A stretch of 64,000 nucleotides of DNA from NCBI GenBank assembly GCA_001939145.1, contig LSRX01000185.1, positions 40,205-104,204 of the forward strand, written 5' to 3'. The notes under the pieces were generated by a model. The model was not told where the DNA came from. It saw only the letters and a program-made list of their open reading frames with translations, and searched no databases. Both the position numbers and the translations under genes were made by a program. Below are positions 54,201 to 63,559 of this stretch, piece by piece (within the stretch, counting starts at the first letter, position 1; each line of letters opens with the position of its first letter). Source of the DNA: Symbiodinium microadriaticum (taxonomy: Eukaryota; Sar; Dinophyceae; Suessiales; Symbiodiniaceae).

Positions 54201-57200
54201 CTGGAAAAGCCCGACTCCTCAAAGGACAAGAGCCTGTAGCCTTTCCGGGCTGCGGGCTCGATGAGCGCATCTGCAAGCATCGCCTGGCTTTTTGGTTCTG
54301 AAGCATCCGAGGAGCCAAAGCGCCGACACCTTTACCAACCAAAACACCAAACCGTGGAGCAACTGACCAGCTGTTCCACAACCAGTGACGGTTTATGATG
54401 CTCCTTGCTGGTGCTCCGAATGGCCCAAAGTCCCAGTCCTACCCACAATCCAAACATTTGCAAGGGAGCAATGCAGCGAACCACACTTCAAACTCAGGAC
54501 CAACACCGCCAGTCAGTGACACCATGGATGCTTTGCCCAGGATGACAGGAATGAATTGGGTGCTTCATTACGTCTTACGTCTTAAGCCGGGTAAGTAGGG
54601 CAATCGTTGCTAGAAGGGTCGTGTGCAAAGGATGGCTCACATGCTGGTACAGTGCTTGTAGCCGGAAGCTCTTACGACGTGCCCTTCTCCTTCAACGCTT
54701 GAATTCACGTTGGGCTTGCGGAGTCCCTTGATCCTCCTAGGAGGCCCCCAAGGCATCACGCGTCCGCGCAAAAGCTCCTTCTCGTCGGCTTGTAGGTGCT
54801 TCAGGATATCGACTCTTCCAAGCCTTGCTTTGACGATCTTTAGCCAATTACTTGAGTTCCCTAGCTGAAAAAGACAGACCGATATATGGTAGGACAAAAA
54901 AGCACACACTAGGTCGTAAGGTCACCCACTCAGCTGCCAGGTTATTCTGGGGCAATAATTCTGATGCGGAGGTTGCAAGAAGCACAGCTAAACTTCTCGC
55001 GGTTCCTGCATCCTACGGCGACGGATTGTACACTTGTCAGGACATGGCTGTCAGTCATGGGCAATTCCGAGGAGCCGTGTGTTTCTACGCCACTTTGGAT
55101 AATGGAGCACAGGGCTGGTTCGGGCGTGGGCCTTAAACTTCATCGATACCCTGGACACGCTGAAGTAGTGTAGGGACCCCCCAGTATCAATCCACAAGAC
55201 CAGGATTCCTAGCAAGGCACACCCAGTTAAGACAGTCCCGTATAAAGGAACATCCTTTTGCCCGAAGCTGCAGCAAGGACTTCGAGTGAAGCTGCTTTCT
55301 TCAAGAGCTATTGGATTGAGGGTTTCGAGGTTGAGGGGCTGCAGCTTATTGGGCTTCTAAGAGTTGCAAAATAGTGTGCACAGGATTCAAAGAGCTCACT
55401 ATCCCTTCATGTACTAGCGGTTCTTTAGAGAGGGTCCTGCAAAGAAGCTGAGGATTCGACAGCCTCGCAAAGCCTGGTGTCATGGCTTTCGCGGATTGGA
55501 GGACTTCGAGGATTGGTGTCTCAGGCTCGGGTTTCGTGTTTGAGGAATCTGGAAGTTTGAGGATTTTTGGAGTCTAGGGACCTTAGGGGCTGAGTACCTT
55601 AGCCACAAAAAGGTTAACCTTTTGACAGAGCTATACTAGGTTTATATAAGCCCCCTTAAAAGGTTAAAGGTTACCTACTCGGCCCCTAAGGGACTCAGTG
55701 CCTGAGGGATCCCGGACCTTGGGATCTTGCGATGTTCCGCGCGCTTTCGGGGACCAAACAGAGAGTCAGAGCACCTGAGCTGAGGGCCTAAGCCTGGGCA
55801 GCAGCTGAAGAGCTCCGCGACCACAACAGTTACGTGTGGTTTTTGAACACAAGGGACCCCAAACTTCCCTAAGTACAAACAATAGGCTCCTTCTTTCCGA
55901 TACCCGTGCTGCCACCGAGAATCCTCTGACATACGAAGCACCCGGATGGCTTTTTGATGTGCGTTGGCAGTGAAGAACGTCCTCATAGAATTGACTACTG
56001 CAAGTGTTGAAGGCACTGCAAGGGAGAATCGTGTAGGGACGGAGTCATGCTGGAGTTTGTAGGCAAATAGAAGAACACCAAGGAACATTATCTCTGTTCA
56101 TTCAGGCCGCCTCTTTCAGGGTTCGGCCATGCTGCGTCAGCATAAGAAGTGGACTGATAGGGAAGCACAGGATCATGCGCTGCGGAGACTTCTGGAGTGC
56201 GCTTTCCGAACTCTCTAACTCCAAACCTGAGCCGCTGTTCCATGGACCTTAGACGGCGAGAAACTCACGGAAAAGCCTGCGCACTTAGCAGTAGCGTCAC
56301 CTTGCAGTCTGGCGTCCGTGTGTAGTGATGCGATGCTATGCCCCCCCCCCACCCCCCAACCTCTCCTTGTTCTAAATACTAGGCCCCCTAGGCCGAGGCC
56401 GCTATCGGAGTAGCGTAGGCGTCGGAGCCCTCAGCACCCTCGGAAGCCCAGAAACCGCTCCCAGAAGGATTTTTGAAGGTCGGCAGCTTCGTAAGCCCTG
56501 AGCCGGTTTGTTCAGAACGCTATTGAACGGAGTTTTGCCAAAAAGACACTTGACGGCCATTGCCTTCCAGCTTCTTCTTCAGTGGCGCTTGCATCACCAC
56601 TCGCAGCTCCTGCGTCTCGTTCCGGATATGTAGGAAAGGGGAAAGAAGTGCAGTCTACTTCTCAAGATCCAGGGATACCGTATGGATGCCTAATCGGCTA
56701 ACGAGAAGCCTTCGTGGATAGGCAGAGGTTGCCGACTCCTTTGAGCCAGGAGTGGGCGATCTGTGGCCGGCCCTTATTACAAGTACCGCGAGTCCTAGGC
56801 TCTAAACCCTGAACCCCTCGTCCGGGACCTGCCGATGAATGGCGAACCTCTGTCTTCGAAGCAGGGGATGTTAGAGGGGCTTTCGAATCTTGGGCATCTA
56901 GGATCGGGGTATCTTTCTGGGCTTTTTTCCATTCTGGCATGAGGGGTTAAGGAGCCGGTTGCTTCAAGTCACGGGACTCCTCTGCCTCGCAAACGCGTAA
57001 CGTCCAGGTCGTGCTAATATCACACAGATGTGTTAAGCGCAAAAAATATCTCCCTGCAGTCCCAAATACTTACTGTATATCACAGAACAAATCCTAGTTC
57101 TTATTGCACGGGGAGGCTTTTTGAGCTCTCCGCCTCAAAAACTGTGCAAACCCCTGACGGCCAGGAAACCCCACTGCAGAGCCTGAAAGCCTAGACCCTT

Positions 57201-59290
57201 GATTGGTGCACACCGCTTGTTTGCAGGGCCTTGGTGTCACGATCCGTGATCTAAACCGGAGAGCCGGGTTCTTTAATCAGGGGTCTGCATGGAGCTCCGA
57301 TTCCTCCTGCGCCCTTACCAAAACCTCAAATCCTAACCCTAGGCCAATACCTGACGTCTTCAACGACATCACCTGTGGATCATGGATTCAGGATTCATCT
57401 TAAAGACACGCCAGGCCGCAGTGTAGCTGCCGTCAGCGCTCTCACTGTGGCAGCCCTGGGCGCCTGGGCTGCCATTACGCTGCACATGGCTGGAGCGTCT
57501 GAAGTTTTACGGCTTTGCAAAGTGAGTCCAAGATCGCACGGTTGACTGACAAATTCAACTCTCTCATCTGCACAACCGAGGCGCCATGGGGTGTCTCAGA
57601 AATGCTCTTAGCCCAACCTCTTACGACCGTGTTTGTAACCTCTCCACAAGGGATTCGGCTCCCATGATGCCGTTCGCCCAGCCACAAAGTCTCGAACATA
57701 GGTGCCTGAATAATTAGAAAAGGGTGTCTGAGGATTGTTTGCTACACTGCTACAAGATGACCTTTGTCAATTATTCGGGGCCCCTTTATGAATCTAGCTG
57801 TTGAAGAGACCTTGAACTGAAACCCCAGGGTGAATGGGGTCCCTTTTATATAAGGGTGCCTATTATATAATCGGGGACCTAAAAATTTAAGGGACCCTCA
57901 TTTCGAGAACTACCCATTTCGAGGATCTTGGGGACCCCCAAAAAAGGGACCCTAATTTCGAGCTACCCACCGTGTCTGAGCCCCCCGGCGCGGTAAAGCA
58001 GCGCAAGCTCACCGCAGGAGCCTCCAGGCTCGAGGCGTTGGACCTGGCGAAAAAAATTACCCATAAGCCTTGTTACTTTAAGGGGCCCGGGCCAACTAAA
58101 TTTGTGTGTGTGTGTGTGTGTGTGTTTTTTGTTTTTTTTTTGGGGGGGGTATGGCCCAATGACCTTGGCACTGCCCCCATACAGTACCAGTCTACAATAG
58201 GGCTACTATTAAGGGCCTTTTTTTGTATCCATATGATGAAACTACTCAACTGCTACTGAGGGGGGGCAGTATCCAACCAATAACCCATAAGCCTTGTTAC
58301 TATAAGGGGCCCTGGCCAACTAAACTTTTTTGGGGGGACATTGTAATTCATATGACTCTAAGAAGGAAGTCCCATTAGAGTGGTCTTAGGGCTGGGGGTT
58401 TAGCGGACATGGCACGACAGGAGTTGCTTGAGTTTGTAGAGCTCAGGTCCTGTAGGGCTTAGGGGGTTAAGGGCTTTGCGGGAGTTTCGGCATAAGTTCT
58501 AAACCCTTAACTTTAAGACGTAGACCGACCTCTAGAACCATTCTACAGGACATCCTTGTGCGAAGGCTTCCTGACAGCCCTTTCTGGGTTCAGGTCTTGG
58601 GCCACCTAGAAAAGAAGGATCCGGGGTTCACGCAAGTTCCTGTTTGGGGGATTCGGGTTTCAGGTTTAGCAGGGCAGTTTTGAAGGCAGTCCTAGAAGAC
58701 AAAGCAACTCCAGGTCTAGGAACCCAGAAAGAGCAAGAAACCTATTCCGAATGCATTCTGCAGGATCGTTGGGTTCTTTAGTGCACTGTGTGCTAGCTGT
58801 CCCATGTTTCAATCCTCTAGCCTCGTTAGGACGTTTGATTTCAGCAGGTGCGATGCACTGTCAGGAAGCCAAACGGCTGATTTCTGCAGCCTGGTATAGG
58901 GTCGCCATAGTCACTTGGAATGGTGTTTGGGGGTATATCGTGATATAACTATATAAGAACTGTAAGGCTGCAGAGAATTGGCATTACTACTTAGTTGTCC
59001 AGAGCCCTAGATTATCGCGCGGAATCAGAAACACGGCTTGCTGTCTTGGACATTTGGACGGAGCAAGATTTGCCGAAAGAGTTGGCTGAGAAGTGGTCTC
59101 ACATGTGCACGAGAAGGATCCTTTCATGATAAGTCTACGTAAAAACCCCAAATTCAGTTCACAATTCGGAATGCCTCCATTCACGGCTCTCAACGGGAAT
59201 GCCCGATGTCCCTCGCACCTTCTGCCCGTCCTTCTCGACAGTGAGCTCACCAGCAGAAACCACGTAAAAGTGGTCGGCTTTGACAGAGCC
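38719..59290 (-). CDS. cGMP-dependent protein kinase-like gene, at least 25 exons over 20 kb
   Basis: On one strand and in the expected order are: a cyclic-nucleotide-binding (CNB) exon at 59.2 kb, a second CNB domain (54.8-51.3 kb), a linker/P-loop (48.9-47.8 kb) and an AGC-type kinase domain (47.2-38.7 kb). Adjacent exons share compatible phases. Donors are mostly GC, with some GT; acceptors are AG|G except at 45747 and the tentative ones at 44966, 43965 and 40608. PKGs are cGMP-activated Ser/Thr kinases with N-terminal CNB domains and a C-terminal AGC kinase, which this order matches. Uncertain points: exons between the two CNB parts (59.2-54.8 kb) and in 51.3-48.9 kb are unplaced, so two adjacent genes remain possible; the start and stop codons were not found. 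A PKA-type kinase next to a separate CNB protein is the alternative. Confidence 0.85.
39905..39940 (+). repeat. (ATAC)n microsatellite
   Basis: Seven or so ATAC units followed by ATGC units, in the PKG-like intron between the ADLVKQLC and ERLPMRQGG exons. Confidence 0.9.
40196..40345 (+). repeat. (GA)n and (AGGG)n microsatellites with an N
   Basis: A GA tract ends at an N (40249), an unresolved repeat length. After 70 bp of unique sequence an AGGG tract follows (40319-40345). Both lie in a PKG-like intron. Confidence 0.9.
41477..45194 (-). CDS. PKG-like gene: catalytic loop, activation segment and helix F
   Basis: Exons: 45167-45194 (PAMGGDLFT), 44921-44965 (RELAENAENMEQPSQ; less certain), 43903-43964 (ACVIRAFQHLHQRHIIYRD), 43605-43647 (KPENLLLDSNGYCK), 43287-43320 (VTDFGLAKFVI), 42695-42749 (GHTYTTCGTPEYFAPEMA), 41986-42019 (IRGFAHGRGKI), 41657-41677 (21 nt, VDWWALG) and 41477-41508 (VLIYECMTGD). 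YRDM-KPEN, TDFG and CGTPEYFAPE are intact. The activation-loop Thr of TTCGTPE matches the AGC phosphorylation site. A short exon (ARFY-type) before 43964 may be missing. Confidence 0.9.
45719..48866 (-). CDS. PKG-like gene: linker and kinase small lobe
   Basis: Exons: 48810-48866 (KHAVSYDLKALQYKGLLG), 47819-47852 (CGGFGTVTLRK; glycine loop completed across the junction as LLGCGGFGTV), 47131-47177 (CTLTGNLFALKTLSK; ALK lysine), 46976-46997 (22 nt, GYIVQQRQ), 46527-46612 (ELAVMNEKQILRMTNSPFI then VRLAATFN; helix-C Glu in NEKQ) and 45719-45746 (EMQYLHFLLE, hinge). The 45747 acceptor is AG|A, the one secure exception to AG|G among the exons placed. NSPFIVRL and KGYIVQ are typical of PKG-type AGC kinases. 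Confidence 0.9.
50898..51275 (+). repeat. Compound CA, TA, TACA and GACA microsatellite cluster in a PKG-like intron
   Basis: Successive blocks of (CA)n, (TA)n, (TACA)n, (GACA)n, (CA)n and a final pure (AT)n at about 51239-51273. It lies between the last exon of CNB domain 2 and the kinase linker exon. Frames of about 120 codons over it are artefacts. Confidence 0.95.
51329..54823 (-). CDS. PKG-like gene: second cyclic-nucleotide-binding domain
   Basis: Exons: 54770-54823 (LGRVDILKHLQADEKEL), 53323-53367 (RTFYKGETIIQRGP), 52694-52735 (QGEKGDTFYILYD), 51911-51958 (TADTNANFFGERALLN) and 51329-51370 (DEPRAATIVAKSDK). FFGERALL..DEPRAAT is a complete phosphate-binding cassette with the cyclic-nucleotide-contacting Glu and Arg. 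The Thr after RAA is the position often Thr/Ser in cGMP-selective domains (family knowledge). At least one exon before 53367 and one between 52694 and 51958 are unplaced. GC donors throughout. Confidence 0.85.
53425..53436 (+). repeat. G12 homopolymer
   Basis: Twelve consecutive G in a PKG-like intron. Similar runs occur at 56341-56357 (C-rich with one A) and 59357-59372 (G16). Lengths are unreliable in short-read assemblies. Confidence 0.85.
55579..55692. mobile_element. Small hairpin element, MITE-like
   Basis: CCTTAGGGGCTGAGTA (55581-55596) is repeated inverted with one mismatch near 55675-55690. Inside is a perfect 16-bp palindrome, AAAAGGTTAACCTTTT (55608-55623), and a related inverted copy follows near 55658-55668. 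Total length is about 110 bp with no coding capacity. No clear target-site duplication was seen, so calling it a transposon relic is inference. Confidence 0.45.
58059..58324 (+). repeat. Pair of 42-bp direct repeats with a (TG)n tract between
   Basis: A block beginning ACCCATAAGCCTTGTTAC and ending GCCAACTAAA occurs at 58059-58100 and again at 58283-58324 with only a few mismatches. A (TG)n tract and a T/G homopolymer follow the first copy. The arrangement suggests slippage or duplication of a local segment. Confidence 0.8.
59219..59290 (-). CDS. PKG-like gene: first cyclic-nucleotide-binding exon
   Basis: A 72-nt exon, AG|G at its start and GT donor at its end, encoding GSVKADHFYVVSAGELTVEK then DGQK. 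The pattern G..xDHFYVV..GELTV..DG is the beta-roll core of a CNB domain. The phosphate-binding cassette (FGE...R.A) of this domain was not located; it should lie between here and 54.8 kb. Confidence 0.8.
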
Positions 59291-59404
59291 CTGCTGAATG
59301 ACCTAGGCGCGAGGCCATGACATCTGTCTCCCATGGTGCCCTTGCTTAGTTTTCCCGGGGGGGGGGGGGGGGCGGGTTGCCAGAAGGATTAGGCTGCTTC
59401 CATG

Positions 59405-59451
59405 CTGATGATGATGATGTCATGATGATGATGATGATGATGATGATGATA
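59405..59451 (+). repeat. (GAT)n microsatellite
   Basis: About 15 GAT units with one TCATG interruption, just right of the G16 run and just upstream (minus-strand sense) of the first CNB exon. Confidence 0.9.
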
Positions 59452-59733
59452 TTGATGGTGGCGAAGATGCAGACAGTAGCAGCAGCGGCGCTATCGTTTT
59501 CCGAGCAGGCTTAAACTCAAACATCCTGAGCTGTACAGGTGGCTTCAGAGTTCACGGCTTGGCGTTTCGGCTTTAGCCCTGATGTGTGGGGTCGACCACG
59601 GGGGAAGCAGCTGCTTGGTTGTCGCTCATGCGCCAAATCACCCACCGAAAACTCATGTGAAAGAGACCGGCGCGGCCTGTGACAGGGTCTGTGGGCTGTC
59701 TGCGAGGATCTTTATGCCGGGCAGTCAGTTTGC

Positions 59734-60280
59734 GCAGTCCGTGGTTCGGAGAAATCGCATGTCTGGGTCATCGGATGTGATGCGCGGTCGATGCATCTCC
59801 GGCAACTCGATCCCCGCCTTCTTGGCCTTGTGTATGCCAATCCAAAGAAACTTCGATACAAGAAGCCCGAGGATTGAACCTGCTCACCATTCAACTCACA
59901 ACCCGAACAGGAAAGCTTCAGTTCGGCAGCGGCGTATACTCATCATATGGATCGAGCTCCATGGCCAAGAACTGTAACAAAACGGATCAGACGAACAATA
60001 GACTAGGGACTTGGCGTATATATTCTGGCCGGGGTCATGAGAGACCGGCATCACTAATTGCCCCGAAGAGTTGAAGTTCAACAACGACCCTCTAACCCAA
60101 GTAACCCCGAATCCTAGTCGCAGAGTTCTTCGGCAGAAAAATGGACGTCCGTAGCTTTTAATAGTAGCACTCTACATGGCACCTTCAGGCTCTTAGCGCT
60201 TGCCTACTCAACGACTTCGGCATCATCCCTGAAGTCTCTCATCTCAAAGGCCATCCACGCCGAAGCAAACACGAAGAGGC
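59734..60280 (-). CDS. Candidate N-terminal exons of the PKG-like gene or of a separate gene
   Basis: Three coding-like blocks in order: about 60205-60280 (GLFVFASAWMAFEMRDF, after an AG|G acceptor), 59918-59971 (FLAMELDPYDEYTPLPN, then an in-frame TGA unless a GC donor is used) and 59734-59826 (AKKAGIELPEMHRPRITSDD then PDMRFLRTTD, bounded by AG|G and a GC donor). They match no family I can name. Their position and strand just upstream of the first CNB exon suggest the N-terminus of that gene, but phases were not proven. Confidence 0.35.
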
Positions 60281-61739
60281 CTCGAAATCCGGCTCCACAT
60301 CCACGCGCACGGCCGCTGCCGTCACGACGTCCTCTTCTCGACTGTAATTGCTTCACCATCCACTTCACTCCCTAGGGCCTCGGTGTGTCTCGCTGTCATA
60401 CAAACCCAGACAAATGTCAAAGAGATAAGTTCGCCCACGGGCTCTATAGTAGAGGTCATAACGTTCGGGCGAGAAGGAAGGGCTGAAGTTTGGGATTGGG
60501 TGCGTGGCTGTGGGGGTCTGGGGTATTCTCAAGGCTCAAAGTAAGGACGTCCAACAAAAGTTAAGCCCTGCTGGTTACAGTACCCAAGTCACTTTCTCAA
60601 CCTGTTAAGCCGTTTATGATTGCTCGGAGAGCCCGATCTGCAAGTGACCCTAAGCCCCACCTTCCAACCGCAGCACTTGCTAGACACCAGAGGCCAGTAG
60701 ACCAACTTTCCGTTCTCAAGGCGCTTTAGAAAGCGCCGCAAATCCTTAACACACACAAACTTGAGTTTGAAGTGCCTCAGCTCTGCGTAAAGCCCTGAGC
60801 TCCACTGTGATCCTCTTTTGAGAAACATTCACAAGACCTCAACTACGCGGGTCCAGGTCAGCCACAGACATTAGCTTCACCAAGGGTCCGAGCTTTTCCT
60901 GAAGGGCTTCGACGGCTTCGGGGTGGTTCAATCTTCAGGGCTGTTCAGGGTCTCTGTTGCAGGCTGTTTGGGTTTCGACTCGCGTGCTCGCACAAGCAGC
61001 TGTTAGGGTTTAGGTTCTTAATGCTGTAAACCAGAAGAGGATTTTGAGATGGCTGGGTTTGTGCCGACTGAGCTGGACCCTTATCCCTGGGTAGCCTTTC
61101 TCTCGGCTGCTGCAACCCCTGCATAACATTGCTCCGGCATGGGCACCGTACCTGTTGGGGTTTCAGCTGTCATACCGACAGTATCGAAGCGGTAACTACA
61201 AACTCTGCTCTACTATTCTGCCCGCAAAGCCCTGCTATTGCTCTGCTTCGACATTGTCGAGCATCTTGGAAACAACCCTGCTGAGAGTGTTCTTCGTCTT
61301 CCTTGAGGTATACCCTGTAACGACTGACCCCTAAAAAATCCAACAGTCTGCAAGGCAGGTCGCGTTCTGCTTCAATGCGGACTTGATGAGCTCCGACTCC
61401 TCCCAAGGCGAGTGTGAGAGCCCAAATCCTCTCCAAAAAACATCATCAGTCTGATGGTTTTTTTTTAAAGCACGCCGCGAAAGCCAGAATGCGCGTCGAC
61501 ATTGAAGGCGGGATGTGGAGAACTTCTAAACCCTACATTGCCCTACATCCCTGAACATGTTGCTTCTGTGTCAGGTGGTCAAGCACGGCGTAGCCAAGGC
61601 TCGGGGTTTCCACTTCTTGGAAAAACGTTCACAGCAACCCCCCATCCCTCAAACTGCTCCTGTTGCTACTGCCGGTGTTGCTCGGTTTGCCAGTTGCGAA
61701 ACCATATAGGCCTATAATCACTCGCAAGATGGTCATACA
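60281..61739. other. No gene recognised
   Basis: The minus-strand frame 61170-61436 (LLDFLGVSRYRVYLKEDEE) has protein-like composition but is unassigned. TTTAGGG-like motifs occur near 61010. Confidence 0.35.
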
Positions 61740-62028
61740 GTGAGTGGTGACCATTTCCATTTTCTAATCATGCAGCGCCCCCTAGCCCCCAAATGATAAC
61801 AACCCATACCTCAACCCCCAACTCACCAAATATACCCACGCCAAGACCCCTAGGATGGAACCATAGGAAGACCATCATAGAAAAATAGCATACTCAACCC
61901 CATATGCCAATACCCCCATAGAAAAACCCATAATCCCCAACCCGAAATCCCTAACCCTAGAAAACGGAAATAGTCTTCTTAAATATAGAATATATAATTT
62001 ATAATAGGAATAAGGTTTACGAATAAGG
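61740..62028 (+). repeat. Left terminal inverted repeat
   Basis: Starts GTGAGTGGTGACC and is rich in short C-runs and CCCTAACCC-like motifs. Pairs with 63560-63833 in inverted orientation. Weak similarity may continue to about 62055. Confidence 0.8.
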
Positions 62029-62163
62029 AAATGTCATAATGTATTTATAATCCATAAAAACCTTAAAGGTTATAACTACATTATACTTATGACTGATCAA
62101 CAGGAATTTCAATAATTATTCCATCCTTGTGCTTACCAAATAACATAGAGTAATCTTCTAGAA

Positions 62164-62201
62164 CTGTCTCTTATACACATCTAGATGTGTATAAGAGACA
62201 G
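62164..62201. other. Tn5 mosaic-end pair: mate-pair library junction adapter (artefact)
   Basis: Two 19-bp transposase mosaic ends in inverted orientation, CTGTCTCTTATACACATCT (62164-62182) and AGATGTGTATAAGAGACAG (62183-62201), abut perfectly. This 38-bp palindrome is the known junction adapter of transposase-based mate-pair libraries. It truncates the RCC1-like frame and creates the false C-termini LSLIHI and CLLYTSRCV in the two frames, both familiar adapter-derived peptides. DNA on the two sides was joined by circularisation and should not be assumed adjacent. Confidence 0.97.
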
Positions 62202-63100
62202 GGTATGATACGAGCCCGCCGAAACTTCAAAAACTGGTCCCAAATCTGCCGGCACGTCACACTGCCTTTCTGTGTTCCATCCAAAGCAGACGAGCTGACC
62301 ATCTGAGCGCACTGCACAGGTATGATACGAGCCCGCCGAAACTTCAAAAACTGGTCCCAAATCTGCCGGCACGTCACACTGCCTTTCTGTGTTCCTTCCA
62401 AAGCAGACGAGCTGACCATTTGAGCGCACTGCACAGGTATGATACGAGCCCGCCGAAACTTCAAAAACTGGTCCCAAATCTGCCGGCACGTCACACTGCC
62501 CATCAGCGTTCCTTCCAAAGCAGACGAGCTGACCATTTGAGCGCACTGCACAGGTATGATACGAGCCCGCCGAAACTTCAAAAACTGGTCCCAAATCTCT
62601 GGCACATCACACTGCCCATAATTGCTGAATGCAAAGGGTCGAACGTCTCCAAAGCACATAAGCTTACCATCTGTTCGCACTGCACAGGTATGATACGAGC
62701 CCGCCGAAACTTCAAAAACTGGTCCCAAATCTGCTGGTGCATCACATTGTCCTTTGTCGTTGTCTCCAAAGCACACAAGGTGACCATCGGTCAGCACTGC
62801 ACAAGTGTGAAAACGGCCCCCTGAGACTGTCAAAACTGGTCCCAAGTCTGCCGGCACGTCACACTGCCCATCTAGGCTCAATCCAAAGCAGACGAGCTGA
62901 CCATCTGCCCGCACTGCACAGGTATAACTATAGCCGGCTGAGACTGCCAAAACTGGTCCCAAATCTGCCGGCACGTCACACTGCCCATGGCCGTTCAATC
63001 CAAAGCAGACGAGCTGACCATCTGAGCGCACTGCACAGGTATGACCATCGCCCACTGAGACTGCCAAAATTGGTCCCAAATCTGCCGGCAAATCACACTG
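62202..63100 (-). repeat. 117-bp tandem coding repeat array
   Basis: The copies near the 3' end (unit boundaries at 62202, 62319, 62436 and 62553) are almost identical. The next unit boundary is at 62687, 134 bp on: 117 plus an 18-bp insertion minus the 1-bp deletion. Copies nearer the 5' end are more diverged. Near-identity at one end suggests recent unit duplication or gene conversion. Confidence 0.9.
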
Positions 63101-63406
63101 CCTCTGTCGGCTGACTACACTGCATCCTAACAGGCCATTCTGCCTCACTACACGGTTGCTGGAACCGGCGCTGGAAATTTGAGAGTTTTCGGCACGCGGT
63201 GAGAGTGCGGAAGTCCCTTTCCATCTATGCATGTTGTGGGACGAGTCCTCGAGTTGAAGCCGTGGCAGCGCGAAACATGACTGACCCAGCACCTGAACAC
63301 ACCAGGAGCCAGGACAGACTAGAAGAAACGCCTGCAATGCCATCCAGGGCATCCAGGAGAATATGGCAAGTGCCAGGCCAGCCTTCATGATCGTCAAGAA
63401 ATGCAT
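62202..63406 (-). CDS. Secreted RCC1-like tandem-repeat protein, intronless, truncated and frameshifted
   Basis: Starts at ATG 63404-63406 or at the in-frame ATG 63386-63388. The latter gives MKAGLALAIFSWMPWMALQA, a good signal peptide or signal anchor. After about 90 residues come tandem 39-residue units of the form VSAGxxHTCAVRSDGQLVCFG then xxQCDVPADLGP, the short RCC1-like type common in dinoflagellates and bacteria. Two Cys per unit are conserved, fitting an extracellular beta-propeller-like fold. A 1-bp deletion near 62598 moves the last three or four units into another frame; both frames stay open because the unit is 117 bp. The 3' end is lost at the adapter junction. It has no introns, unlike its neighbours, and lies inside an inverted-repeat element. 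Function unknown. Confidence 0.85.
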
Positions 63407-63559
63407 GCAGAAATGTTCTACAGAGGGGCTAGCTGAAAGACTAAAGTCTAGACAAGCAGTTCTCTACTATGCCATTGAGAGAAGACCGCTGAAACATCCG
63501 CAAGCATGATGCAATCACCCTTCAGTGGTTGCAGATTATAATCTTCATTATTGTTACAA

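Larger units (their letters stand above)
54824..59218. other. Gap between the two CNB parts of the PKG-like gene
   Basis: If the PKG-like model is right, this is intron plus a few unplaced exons, including the first phosphate-binding cassette. A minus-strand stretch at 56530-56620 (ETQELRVVMQAPLKKKLEGN) looks protein-like but was not placed. The region also holds the small hairpin element at 55.6 kb and the direct repeats at 58.1-58.3 kb. Confidence 0.4.

Noticed and set aside
62171..62205. C-terminal peptides LSLIHI and CLLYTSRCV of the RCC1-like frames
   Set aside because: They are translations of the library adapter junction, not biological sequence.
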